Positions 1-11,336 of a stretch of DNA of 64,000 nucleotides are shown one piece after another; positions within the stretch are counted from its first letter, which is position 1, and every line of letters starts with the position of its first letter. Origin of the DNA: Cannabis sativa (lineage: Eukaryota; Streptophyta; Magnoliopsida; Rosales; Cannabaceae); NCBI RefSeq assembly GCF_029168945.1, contig NC_083602.1, positions 43,647,442-43,711,441 on the forward strand, read 5' to 3'. The notes beneath the pieces were generated by a model. That model saw only the letters and a list, made by a program, of their open reading frames with translations. It was not told the DNA's origin and did no database searches. The translations under genes and the position numbers were made by a program.

Positions 1-95
1 AGTGAGGAATGTTCACTGGGCAAAGGACCGAGAAATTATAAGCCGATACGCAGTAAGCTAAGGCTATATTATTATCTAAGAATTATATATTCAGA

Positions 96-308
96 GATAC
101 TATTGTAAGAGCTATAAGAAAAGGAAACTCCTTCCTTGTTCTTAAGTCAATACAAATACGAGGATTAGGCTATTACCGAACTTCTCGGGGCTGAACCTAT
201 ATAAATTTTTTGTGTCATATTATTGCTTTATTATATATTCTCATTACGACATATCGTTTATCGCTTATAAAAAAGACTCATTGTCGTTGGCTAAAAGCAA
301 AGTCAACA
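96..308 (+). repeat. LTR-like arm, left member of an inverted pair
   Basis: This stretch ends in AAAGTCAACA at 308 and contains the words GGCTATTACCGAACT and GACTCATTGTCGTTGGC. The reverse complement of 1735-1945 carries the same words in the same order, with substitutions and small indels. The CAACA end here and the TGTTGACC start at 1735 look like LTR ends facing each other. The arm may begin before the window, because positions 1-95 show no clear boundary. It may be an LTR remnant of a gypsy-type element or the terminal arm of a foldback element; the sequence does not decide. Confidence 0.5.
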
Positions 309-820
309 CATAGGAACGCTGCGTGTGTGATTTTATAAACTAGTTTAATACTAATAGATTAATTAATTGTTAAAAATCGTGATAATATTAAAACTTGACT
401 AAAATAAAACACTAAAAACGGACATCATAACGGTGGTAAAAAAGGTATTCTGGGGATCCCTATTATTATAAAAAGTTTACAAAAGACTATGTACAATAAT
501 AATGAAAAACACAAAATCAAAATACACATCAAATACAGCCAGCCCAAAACAACTCATGGCGTCCCGGCACACAGGCTGATGAGGTCAATATTTACATTGT
601 TGGAGAAGACTGTCATCTCATCGTGCTCTAACTTTTCCTTGTCCTTGCCTGTACCACAGAGCACCCGTGAGTAACATAAACTCAGCAAGAAAAGTGATTA
701 GAAAGGATAAATTCAATAAGTAATCATACATTTCATTATCATAAAATAATTACACCATAAAATTTAACAGTAGGTAATATAATCATCACAGAATTAGATA
801 TGCTCATATATATATTTGTA

Positions 821-1391
821 TTGCTTAATCAGGCAAGCCCGTGTCATAATGTAATATTATATATAATATGACTGCACCACCTAATTAGGTAGGCCCATGC
901 TACAACCTGGCACCAATATATCGCATCTCCTAATCAGAGGATCCCGTACCTATGTTTGGTACTCATATGTCACTTACTCCCGTACCTATACCCAATATGT
1001 TGCCAAGAATATTGCATCACCTAATCAGGTGAACTTGTACATTATGTTCATAGATCATCACATTATCATTGTCTAATCAAACAATCGATAATTTTAGGAC
1101 CTTGCAAACAACGATTTTGATTCATTGTCGTGACTTTATAACGGTTGCCCCACAGGTACAACCTAAATGTCAATATTCATATATCACATTACCTACTCAA
1201 GCAAGATTATGCCATGGCCTGACACTCATCATATATATACGTATATTGTATTGCCTAATCAAGTAAGCTCATGTCATAATCTAACATTCGTATACCGCAT
1301 TGCCTTATCAGGCTAGCTAAGCATATGCCATAACTTGGCACCATATTACCTAATCAGGTTTACTTATATATCACATTGCCTAATCAGGCAA
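821..1391. repeat. Degenerate tandem array of short hairpins
   Basis: About ten copies of a short palindrome with an AATC-type loop recur here: 821-836, 879-890, about 926-941, 1018-1031, 1068-1085, about 1191-1206, 1251-1266, 1302-1313, 1348-1359 and 1376-1391. Stems differ but often stay paired, for example TTGCCT/AGGCAA at 1376, ACCT/AGGT at 879 and 1348, and CACCT/AGGTG at 1018. Intervening sequence repeats words such as GTCATAAT and CTTGGCACCA. The array lies inside the interval between the inverted arms (309-1734). No coding sequence is apparent; short ORFs across it are not convincing. Confidence 0.7.
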
Positions 1392-1734
1392 GTCAATGAT
1401 TACAAAACCTGTCATGCCATGTGGTACATTATACTTTTCTTACCTATAATCTAGATTCATGCATGTCGACCAATCCAAGTGGAGAAATACTTCCGATGAT
1501 CTCGACCCTATGTCACAACAACAGTTTAATATATTGCTTAATAGTTACAAAGGATAACCTAGGGTTTCCTACCAAACCCCATAGTAGAAATACACTAAAA
1601 TAAAACTTATATTTTGGCTCTAAAATATATACCATATGGTAGCGCTCATTGCAAGCTTTGAAACGGTATATAGAACATCCAAAACAAACACCGAGTGAAA
1701 AGTTATAACAAAAATACGATTTTTGATCACCTAA

Positions 1735-1945
1735 TGTTGACCTTGCTTTTAGCCAATGACAATGAGTCAATTAATAAGCGATAAAAAATGTAATTAAGAT
1801 AAGGTAAGAACAAATAAACAGTAAAGAACACAAGATTTTAAAGAGGTTCGACCCCTTTAGTTCGGTAATAGCCTACTCCCCTTGAATTGTATTAACTGAA
1901 GAACAAAGAATACAGTGTTTCCTCTCTTGAAGCTCTCACAATGAA
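1735..1945 (-). repeat. LTR-like arm, right member of an inverted pair
   Basis: This begins TGTTGACCTTGCTTTTAGCC and, reverse-complemented, parallels 96-308 through the CCGAACT, GGGG and GAACC words. Similarity fades near 1945, but the LTR-like sequence may continue to the right. The 1.43-kb interval between the arms holds the hairpin array. An inverted LTR pair, or a foldback element with long arms, are both possible. Confidence 0.5.
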
Positions 1946-4154
1946 ATCTCTGAGTGGTTACTCTTAGATCTCTCTAAAGTAATTCTGTCAACCCCTATTC
2001 CAATGAGGATGGATTACTATATATAGGACTAAATGCATGAGGGAAGGTTTCCCTTTTACTTACAACATCTATAATTGGTAAGAACATAAATTACATATTT
2101 AGAATACATAAATTGAGGGATTTAGACAGCTTTCCATATCCCTTTGATACGATCCCTGGATTGTAGGGATTGCTTTTGTGCTCCACGATGCAAGTCTTTG
2201 AACTGCTAAGTCTTGATATGTTGTTCGGATCATCTACCCTTACCCTGCTCGGTCAGGCAGACTCTTTCCGTGCAGATGTATGCTAAGCTCTGTTCGGAAT
2301 ATCTCTTCAACCAAATGTAGGAAATAAGAGCCACGTGTCACCTAGGAATTTTCAAAAATGGTAGAACACAAAAATGCCAAATTTTACACTCATTGAAACA
2401 CTCCTGAAACCTATCCAAATCATTCCAAACTTCACAGGACATTATATACCATAAATACTACCATCCTTGCGTAACAGAATTTAAAATTGAGTGCTTAAAT
2501 GAAAAATGTCATTAATGTTTGGACTAAGCTTTAAAAAGTTTCAAACTCTATTTATAACTCAAAATCACATCAAATTCAACAAGTAAACATCGAAACTAGT
2601 CACATAGCTACCAAAGAACAATTCTACGAAGTTAGAATCTCCATAACCTCTCTAATTCATAAAGCCACTATATAAAACCAATTGTTTTTAGCTTAAAACG
2701 AAATTAAACCATACCTTAAACTTTCTTTCTTCAAGAATTTGTTATCCTGCTACTACCGAAGCTTAGATTGCTAAGTTTTGAGTTAAAAATAAAAGAAAAT
2801 GGATAAAGAAGAAAGTGAGTTTTGTTCGTACGATGGAATGAGGGTTTCATTTTGTAATGTTAAGTTTATAAACTTAAAACATATATATAAGTTTATTGTA
2901 TAATGATAAGTTTTTATAATAAAATAAGTATTATAATTATATTATAACAATAATAATAACATGTTAATAATATAATATTAATATTAATAAAAACTTTATT
3001 ATTAAGTAGTTATCTTATTATTTTTTAGCCACTAAGAAATCTTTAATTCTAGGGTATTTGGTCAACTTCGAGTACCCCAAAATACTCTGATATTTCTAAA
3101 ATAAACTAATTTCAATAATTCCATCAATATTTCTAACTAAAACCGTTATGACATGTTTAGCCTCAAATCGGGTCTCTAGGGTCGCCGAACTTAAAGATAT
3201 TTTTATTTCACAGATAACTCATATTATATCCACGTATTTTAAATAAATCTCCGTAATTAACAAATTACGCTTATTTATCCACTTATTGGGTCTTCAGGGT
3301 CCCCAAACCTAAAAATATTTTTATTTCACAAATAACTTACATTATATCTACATATTTCATTTAAATCTCCGTAATTAATTAATTACGCTCATTTATTCAC
3401 TTATAGCAAAATTTATAATTTATGCTGAATTAAGTTAGCAAGATCATAATCCTACTCATTACTACTTAATTAACCCATAATATATAATAAATCTTAATTA
3501 TTCATAATTAGGTTTTCAGAATATTACATTATTACATATCCAATTTTTTCAAGGTAAAGTCACTTTTTTTCATCTTCTTCTTATCTTATTTTTTAGTATT
3601 TTATTTGTTACTTAGTATAGAATTCTTATCAAAGTTTGGCGCCCAATATGTTGGTGGTTTTGGGAGATGTTTCAGCCATAGGTTGGGAATTGAATAGGCC
3701 AAAAATGGTAGTTAGTGCTCCACCAGTTTGACTAGCTGTTGGGTCTTTTTTTGAATCTTCCTCTTCACATCGTTCTTGGCAACCGGGATCTCAGGCGCTG
3801 CGGCAAGCTTAATCAAAAATCTATTAATTGGGTTGCAAGAGGTTTTTGGGTCTGGATTCGGCAGGTTGTGGCACTTTTAAAATCAGTAATGTCAGCTTCG
3901 TTTCCCTCAATGTCATGGCTCTGCTTTGTGGTAATGATGGTTTGAGGTTTAGTGTGGAAAAGGTTATCGAGAGGGAGAATGTGGATGTCCGAACTGAAAG
4001 GGGAGCATTTTGAGGAAGTGGTGATCAATGTGTTAAAGATAGAGAAAGAAAGATGCTAGAAAAGATTAATTAATTGGAGGAGGTTAGAATATATTAGTAG
4101 TACGCAGAACTGGATTGGATTAGACAGACTACTTTGTCCAATTCAGTGTTTGGG
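1946..4154. other. Intergenic, AT-rich; probable old LTR remains
   Basis: Apart from the 118-bp tandem repeat, no gene is supported. The 1990-2340 part has the mixed composition of an LTR and may continue the minus-oriented LTR starting at 1735. The stretch 3640-4030 is less AT-rich, with overlapping short ORFs on both strands (3739-3945, 3828-4013, 3813-4028 reverse). None has a domain I recognise, so I do not call a gene. Confidence 0.5.
3170..3404. repeat. Two-copy tandem repeat, period about 118 bp
   Basis: Two adjacent units, 3170-3287 and 3288-3404, both start GGGTC and share AATATTTTTATTTCACA, then a TTACG-rich segment ending in TTTATYCACTTAT. They differ at scattered positions, so the duplication is not recent. 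It lies in non-coding AT-rich sequence that may belong to an old LTR. Confidence 0.75.
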
Positions 4155-4159
4155 CATGG

Positions 4160-6047
4160 TGTTGGAAATTATTTTACCAGGATCTTAGATCTACTCACAA
4201 GTATGTTGATTAACACCCTAAATATAAACTTTCTAAAACGATGAAATAAACACATATAAAGTTTAGGAAACCTTACATTGGGTGCAGCGAAATTAAATGA
4301 CTCCTTCCATTCAGATCTCTAAGCCTTGTATCCTTTCTGTCGCAGAGTATTATCAACATCTGAACCTGGATCTCTTTCTCTGAAACTTTGGTGCTGAAAC
4401 TCCTTCTTGCTGAAAGTCTTTCTTCACGATCTTCCTCACTATGATTGAGGTATCACTTGCTGTGTGTGGGCACTGCTCTAATCACTAAGTGTTTCGAAAT
4501 CTTAAGGAAGAAGAGAGAGAGAGAGAGGTCGGCCAAGAATAGAGAGAGAAAGGCTCAGGTTTTTCTGAATGAAAAGTCAGAAGTAAAAGTGTGTAATTTT
4601 CCTGAAGCCTTCACTATCTATTTATAGCATTCCACTAGGGTTAGGTTTGAATTATTTGGCATTAAAATAATGAAAATATCAGTTTGAAAAATCATCCCAA
4701 GTGGCCGGCCATGTAGTGTAATGGGCCTTACTTGGATTTTGCAGTTTTCTCAATTCTGCATCTAATTTTCTCAAAAACGTCAATTTTCAAATTCAACCAT
4801 TTAAATGCCAATTCTAACTATTTAATAACTATAAATAATTATTAAATAATATTGTCATTTATCATATTTATTAATTGAACCATACAAAGTATCATAATTA
4901 ACAAATATGCCCCTAATACTCTTTCTTTACAATTTCGCCCTTACTTAGTGAAAAAATTCACAAATAGACAGTCTAATTTGAGAATTATAATTGATTAATC
5001 AAAACCAATTATATGAGTCTTACAAGCAATATTATCTCAACCAGTGGGGGGACCATGGGTCTATATAACCGAGCTTCCAATAAGCAGATCAAGAATTTAT
5101 AACCTAAATTCACTGACTTATTAATTCTTCGTTGAATCCACACATATAACTTAGAATTGCACTCTCAGTATATAGAATGCTCTATATGTTCCACCATATA
5201 GACACATCATTAGTTATCCATTGTTATAATCCTAATTTGATCAATGATCCTCTATATGAATGATCTACACTGTAAAGGGATTAGATTACTGTTACACCCT
5301 ACAATGTATTTAATCCTTAAAACACTTAACCCCGTATAAATGATATTTCAGCTTATGTGAAATGAGATCTCCACCATTTATTTTCGTTTGGTCAAGCTCG
5401 AAGGAGATCATCCTTTGCTTACTATTCGCCAAATAGAAGCTATAGATTCCATGTTTATGTTAGCGCTCCCACTCAATTGCACTACCGTGTTCCCAAAATG
5501 TACGTATCACCCTGACCTAAAAGTAGGCTTAACTAACAAATCAAAGAACACGAATAGCCTCTTGAGATCGAGCCTAATCATAACAGGATTAAGATCATTT
5601 GATCTAGGATCAACTAGGCGATATTGACTTGAATAGATATTACAGTAAGTTTAATAAATATAAGTCAAAGTTCAATATCGGTCCCTTCCGATGCATACTC
5701 CATGCATCCAACCTAAGCTTTACTTTAACCAATGCTCTGGAAAGAACATAGCATTTCTCCAAATGCAAGTAAACTCTTGTTGTAGATTATCATATCAGTA
5801 AAACCCTGTGTCTGATAAATCTAGGAAACTTTATTCATATAGTCATGTTTACTTTCCAATGTGTTGACAACACAATAAACATGATCAAGTATGTGAAAAG
5901 GGTTTCAGATGAATTCATACATTATGTACATATAATCATGAAATAAATCATGTGAACCATGCAACATTAAATGTTATTTCTGATCTATATTAATAAGTAA
6001 ATCTGATTATATTGAAATGAGTTTTATTTAGGGCATAAAACCCAACA
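4160..6047 (-). mobile_element. Solo LTR, Ty1/copia-type
   Basis: The element starts TGTTGGAAATTATTTTACC and ends GGGCATAAAACCCAACA, giving TG..CA termini. It is flanked by an identical 5-bp duplication CATGG at 4155-4159 and 6048-6052. At 1888 bp it matches in reverse complement the complete LTR at 19196-21054, so the LTR reads on the minus strand. No internal domain, primer-binding site or polypurine tract lies beside it, the expected product of LTR-LTR recombination. A 79-codon ORF at 5388-5627, antisense to the LTR, recurs in the other copies but is probably a by-product of LTR sequence. Confidence 0.93.
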
Positions 6048-6052
6048 CATGG

Positions 6053-7114
6053 CAGAAATCTGGATAACTAATCCAGCTAATCTCATCTGTCTGGAATTAT
6101 TTATCCCATCTAGCAGGGTGGGATAAATAATCTCATGCATATGAGATTTTTTTTATTGTTTTTTTTAATTTTGATTTTATTAATATATTTTAAATTTAAT
6201 AAGAATTTAAATGAAAGAATTATCACACATTTTTTTTATAATTTTTTTATCAAGAACTTATTCATTAAAATTAGTATAAATATATAATTTTAAATTATTA
6301 TACATAAGTTTTCAAAATTTAAAATATTGTTAATTAAACAATAGTTACTTAAATTGATTCTAAGAGAAACAATATGACAATAAAATTATATATTATTTTT
6401 AAATGACTAGAAAATTTATATAAATATATTAAAAAATTAATATTTATATTTAATTAATGTTTAACATAAATAATTTAATATTATTTAAGTATTTTTATTT
6501 TACTATTTTAATTATTTATTAAATAAAAAAATATGCTAGACTATTTTATTATATATTTATGATATATTCTTGATTATATATAGGATATATTATTTTATTT
6601 AATTTTATAATTTAATTATTTTTTATTTTTTTGCTGTGAATCATTCATTTATATTTATTTATTATTATATATTTTAATTTTAACTTTAATTTAATATTAT
6701 ATTTTTTAATTTAAGTTTTTTTTCTAAAATAAAATAAATAAAATAGTCCAGTCTATTCTTAAACCAAACATGATTACTTTCAGCATAATCCAATCTTGTC
6801 CAGTCTAGTCCAATCATTTACAGTCCAATCTTGCGTACCAAACGGACCTAAGAATTATTATTTAATTTAAAAATATTATTAAAAATAAATTTATGAATAA
6901 TCTAATACATTATTAATACTAACTATTTTTATACACTTATCAATTTATCAACATTAAATTAAATATCTATGACTCTAAAAATATACTCACTATAAGGACA
7001 ACACTAATGTGCTTACTATAAACATGTCCTATATATATAATCATTTTTTTCAAATTATCATAAATATATTGTCATTGTATTATATACATAAAATGGACTA
7101 CAAAATGCATGTCA

Positions 7115-7150
<36 letters not shown>

Positions 7151-7213
7151 AGCAAATGTATGTGTGATAATTGTATTGGTCTTATAAAATAGTATATGTG
7201 TATAAAGTCAATT
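6053..7213. other. AT-rich intergenic sequence with a (TTA)n microsatellite
   Basis: Extremely AT-rich, with an ATT/TTA trinucleotide run at about 7117-7150. The segment 6745-6845 has repeated CCAGTC/CCAATC words ending GCGTACCAAACGGACC, which resembles a transposon end. A related word set (GTACGCAGAACTGGATTGG) lies at 4099-4118, before the solo LTR. This might mean the LTR landed in an older DNA transposon. No gene is seen. Confidence 0.4.
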
Positions 7214-7471
7214 GCTAAGAGCATCTCCAATAGGACTACATGTTGGTTATTAGAGTGGTTTTGCAACATATACAATGTGGTTTAACTTTTAAGACAAATT
7301 TTAAGAATATAGATATTGAATATTGCCCAAAAAAGACAATAAGCTAAGAGCATCTCCAATAGGACTACATGTTGGTTATTAGAGTGGTTTTGCAACATAT
7401 ACAATGTGGTTTAACTTTTAAGACAAATTTTAAGAATATAGATATTGAATATTGCCCAAAAAAGACAATAA
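7214..7471. repeat. Perfect two-copy tandem duplication, 129-bp unit
   Basis: The segment beginning GCTAAGAGCATCTCC at 7214 is repeated at 7343 and continues without visible difference to GACAATAA at the end of the second copy. Each unit contains the left terminus of the Tourist-like element, so the element has a duplicated left end. The identity of the copies indicates a recent duplication. Confidence 0.92.
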
Positions 7472-8307
7472 TCATGTTATCTTTTTTTTTTTTTTAATTT
7501 AGTTTTTTTTTTGAAAAAAGCTACTTTTACAAAGCAACCTCATTAATTTAATATTTTAAATGTGATAGGTGGGACTATAGTAGGCAATTTTTGGAGTTGT
7601 AAACTATTGAAGTACTTTTAGTAAAAAATAGTATCAAATCTTATGTAGATGAGAGAAAAAATAAAAAATAAAATAGATGATGTGTTATTTTTGACTAGGG
7701 CTGTACATAAACTTTTGTAAACTGCCAAACCCAAATAACTTGTCTAAACCAAACCGAGATAACTCGACGAAAAATGTAAATGAAAAAACCCGACAAAAAT
7801 ATAACCCGCTTAATCTTTATATTGGACGAGTTGAAAATAATACTAACCCGTCTAATCAACCCGAACTAACCCGACCAACCTGATTAAGATGTTTTTTCTT
7901 TTTTTTTTAATATTTATATATTTTCATTATATATATTTATATATTATATATTTTATATGACTATTTAAACAATATAAAATTCAACCTAGCATGTTTTTTT
8001 TTTTTTTTTATGGTGGTTAATTTGAACTTTGAATTTAATCTATATGTATTTATTTCATTATTATAATTAACTAAAATATAGCAATTGAATGTAAAAATAA
8101 AATTTTTTAAAAAAATTGGATAGGTTAACCTGACCAAACCGACTAATTTTATTGGGTTAGTTACTATTTTTTTTTCTTAATTGAACGGATTGCACTTAAT
8201 TTTTTGTAATCCAATCATTATATTGGATTGAATAAAATGTAGCATAAACCGACCGACGTACACTCCTACTTTTGACAATTATAAATATTGTCTTTCATTG
8301 GAGATGC
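7219..8307. mobile_element. Tourist-like (PIF/Harbinger) MITE-type element
   Basis: The left end reads GAGCATCTCCAAT and the right end is ATTGGAGATGC, giving inverted termini with a 2-bp offset. Both are bordered by TAA (7216-7218 and 8308-8310), the 3-bp duplication typical of PIF/Harbinger MITEs. GAGCATCTCCAA is a familiar terminal motif in plant genomes. The element carries a 129-bp tandem duplication at its left end and a second MITE nested at 7696-8268. It has no coding capacity. Confidence 0.65.
7696..8268. mobile_element. hAT-like MITE nested in the Tourist-like element
   Basis: The termini are TAGGGCTGTACAT at 7696 and GACGTACACTCCTA ending at 8268, which are imperfect inverted repeats. 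Flanks are TTTTTGAC (7688-7695) and CTTTTGAC (8269-8276), an 8-bp duplication with one mismatch, as expected for hAT insertions. The interior is rich in AACCCG/ACCCGA motifs, non-coding, with poly-T and poly-A tracts. Confidence 0.75.
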
Positions 8308-8545
8308 TAAAAGGCATTATTAGTATCTAGCACCCTCATCAGTGTCATACTGTTATTGGTGCAATTAAATATTTAGTCTCATATAATTTCAAATAATTTT
8401 TAAAAAATATCACTAACTATAAATCGTAAAGTACCACAAATAAAATTAGGCACTACTCTACCCAATAGCAATTGCTTAGGAGTAAAGAGGAGAGTGTGTG
8501 GAGCGCGTGAAGTAGCTGGGGGTGCAGCCAGGCAGCCAAAGCGAA

Positions 8546-8633
8546 ATTGAGTAGCTTGTGTAAGCAAAAAATAAATTAAAAAATTGAGTAGCTTGTTTAA
8601 GCAAAAAAATAAAATAAAAAATTGAGTAGCTTG
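8546..8633. repeat. Minisatellite, three copies of about 37 bp
   Basis: ATTGAGTAGCTTG recurs at 8546, 8583 and 8621, separated by TAAGCAAAAAATAAA-type linkers. A reverse-strand ORF crosses it (8400-8639) but its protein is a product of the repeats and is not accepted as a gene. Confidence 0.85.
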
Positions 8634-9219
8634 GTGCATTGCACCTGGACTCTATTATGGATCGTCATCTTATTCATTGAAATTTGGTTAGGACAATCTA
8701 ATTAATTAATTAATTAACTATTCTATCAGAAAAAAAGAAATCATTAACTATATTTCATTTTATATATTTATTCCTTGAAGATTGCACACCAAATAAATAA
8801 ATAAATATAAAGTGCAAAAGAAAAACTTCCCCTCTTCTTATTTTATTTGATGACTTCTAGTCACAGTTATATATTTTTTTTTTCGTTATTTTTATATTAG
8901 CAGCTAAATTATTTAAAATACACATTTAGTTACACTTAATCCAACAAACTCATTTTTTAATATTAAAACTCTTCAAATTTCATTTTTGTTAGCTATTTAC
9001 TTTTATTGTTCAAAAAATTATGTTAAATGTCACAATATACATGCCACAATGTACACAAGTATACACATAATAAATTTTCATTAGTCTACCTCATTATAAA
9101 TATTTAAAAAATTAAAAAATAATTTAAAAATTATAAAAAAAAAATAAGAACAAAAAAATATAAAAGCTAAAAATTAATTAATTAACTCTCTCTTTTTTTT
9201 CTCTTTCTTATAATTTTAA
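8634..9219. other. AT-rich intergenic sequence
   Basis: Low-complexity A/T runs and short direct words only. It ends at the CTAG of a Helitron-like terminus at 9220. No gene is seen. Confidence 0.5.
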
Positions 9220-9249
9220 CTAGGAAACAGGCCGCGCTTCGCGTGCGGC
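9220..9249 (-). mobile_element. Helitron-like 3' terminus (A)
   Basis: Read on the minus strand, a GC-rich hairpin (9231-9249, GCCGCGC against GCGTGCGGC, one mismatch) is followed by a short spacer and CTAG at 9220-9223, then T. A hairpin about 10 bp before a CTRR end is the Helitron 3' signature. The hairpin is strikingly GC-rich against its surroundings. The 5' end would lie to the right and is not identified. Confidence 0.6.
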
Positions 9250-9738
9250 GTTAAATAATTATATAAATAATAATTACACAATAAAATTATACTTTAAATA
9301 ATTAAAAAAAATTATCATACAACTTCTTATATAAATAAAAAATTAGGCAATTTTTAATTAAAATATACATTATGGTGAAGAAAATTAGAAACTAAATATT
9401 TCTTACACAAAATAGAGATCTAAAACAGAAAGAATATAATAAATATATAGAAAATTCATCATATAATTTTAAAACAACTATCATTACCGTATCTCATTTA
9501 TAGTCACCATTGTATTTAAAATTGATGTCATCACCGTATCTAATTTGTAATCATCATTAATATTCTTTCTAATAAGTTTGCTTTGTACATAAAATAAATT
9601 AAACAATGATCCCTAAGTACTTACTTTTATTATGTGAGGGAAGAGAGGATGATAAATATAATAAGTTTAGAATTTTGATATTTTTTGGCCTATTAGTTAA
9701 TAATTTCTTTTGATAAATTATATTAGTGAATATTAATT

Positions 9739-11325
9739 GGGAAATTTACACAGTTTACTGTGTTTTCCCATTTTCTTTCTTTTATACTGTTACACTCCAA
9801 ATATAACTTTTGTACTGTTTTTTTTTTTTTTTCTTCGGCTGCCAACTTTTTTTTTTTTTTTTTTTCTCGGCTGCCAACAATTTTATGTTATTGTTTTGTT
9901 TTTTTTTTAGATTGATTGGGACATGGGCTCAATTATTTATTTAATTTTTTATTTTAATAGATATAAAAGTTATTATTTATTATTTTTAATATTTAATAAT
10001 TATTATTTTTTGAGATAATTTAATAATTATTATTTTGATGAAAAGGTTGATGGGATGTGTCATAAAAGTGACATGTTTTACTTTTTCTTTTATTTAAATA
10101 AATTTAAAAATCACACCCCATGTCTCATTCTTTTTTTTTTATTTAAATAGATTTAAAAATCCCACTCCCATTTCTCACTATTCATCTTCTTCATCATCTT
10201 TATCTTCTAGCTTTTCAAATAAATCTCACCCCCATGTTCTAATATTCATCTTCTTCTTCAAGTTTTTTTTTCTTCATCTTTACCGTTGTTTTAGTATTGT
10301 TCTACTGTTGTTTTTCATGATTTTTATTTTTTTTTCATGTTTAGTTCTTCTTCTTCTTCTTCATCTTCTTTTTTTTTCTTTCTTTTTTTTTTTTTTTTTA
10401 ATTTTTTGAAGTTCTTAGTTATGTTTTTTTTTTGAAAATATAAGAGTTAGTGTGGTTTTTTTTTGTTCTAATTTTCTAGAACTTTTCTTGCAAATATAGT
10501 GCATTTAGTATTGAGGATGTGCACAACATAGTTAATTTTTGATCATTTTTTTCTTTTATTGTTTTTTTTGTTTTACTATTGTTTTAGTATTGTTTTACTG
10601 TTGTTTTTCATGATTTATTTATTTGATGCCGATTTCACTGCCCTTGCTCCATCTCGCTGGAATTAATAGGTATTTTCTGGGTGTTCTCGTATTGTTGTGA
10701 TGGTTATGTATGTGAGTGTGGAAGATGGAGGCTATAAATACATTTCTTCTTTGTTCTCTTTGGCTATTTTTGTGGTTTTTTTCTTTTGGTTCTCCTATAA
10801 ATATATTTGACGAGCTCACTCACAAGAGAGTTTTGAGGTGTGTGTTTCTTTTATATTTTTCTAAGTAGTTATATTTGCTTCATTTGTTTTTGTGTTGTTT
10901 CAGTGTTGTTTTAGTAGTTTTTTTTTTTTTTAATTTTCTAGGAATAGACTTGCAAATATAGTTGATTTTGCATCTGGTGTTGAGGTTGTGCAGCAGATTG
11001 TTTGTTTTTTTTAATCATTTTTTTTCTTTTGTTTTGTTTGATTGTTTTAGTGTTGTTTTACCGTTGTTTTGCCATGATTATTTATTGACGTCGATTTTAC
11101 TGCTTTTGTTTATTCTTGTCGGAATTAATGGTTATTTTCCGGTGTCCTGGTGTTGTTGTGGTGGTTATGTCTGTGATTGTCAAAGATGGAGGCCTCATAC
11201 TTTTGTTTTGTTGTTGACAGTATAAAAGAAAAAAAAAAGGGGAGGACAGTATAAATGTTAATTCTGCCGTGTGGCAGTAAAATTGAAAACAATTACCCAA
11301 AATGCAGTATTTTTGTAAAATGCCC
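9739..11325. mobile_element. Terminal-inverted-repeat DNA element with an 8-bp TSD
   Basis: The left end is GGGAAATTTACACAG at 9739 and the right end, reverse-complemented from 11325, is GGGCATTTTACAAAAATAC. The two remain alignable for roughly 35 bp (both continue TACTG..TTTT). Perfect TATTAATT copies flank it at 9731-9738 and 11326-11333. An 8-bp TSD suggests hAT, but the GGG..TTTAC termini also look MULE-like (those normally make 9-bp TSDs). It contains poly-T and CTT-rich tracts, a tandem duplication (10440-11205) and no intact transposase. Confidence 0.65.
10440..11205. repeat. Diverged tandem duplication, period about 465 bp
   Basis: A block with CTTGCAAATATAGT, a GAGG.TGTGCA segment, TTGTTTTAGT.TTGTTTTAC, CATGATT.ATTTAT and GATGGAGGC occurs at about 10475-10735 and again at about 10940-11192. 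A partial third copy of the middle word lies near 10285. Scattered differences show it is old. Each unit contains a more GC-balanced stretch (10621-10740 and 11088-11190) that looks gene-derived, but ORFs on either strand are short and unrecognised. Confidence 0.75.
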
Positions 11326-11336
11326 TATTAATTATA

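Noticed and set aside
821..1391. CRISPR-like array of short repeats
   Set aside because: Units are degenerate, spacing is irregular, intervening sequence is itself repetitive, and the context is plant transposon DNA.
3739..4028. Overlapping ORFs on both strands in a less AT-rich patch
   Set aside because: No domain, splice pattern or start context supports a gene on either strand.
8400..8639. Reverse-strand ORF of 79 codons
   Set aside because: It crosses a minisatellite; the protein is repeated low-complexity sequence.
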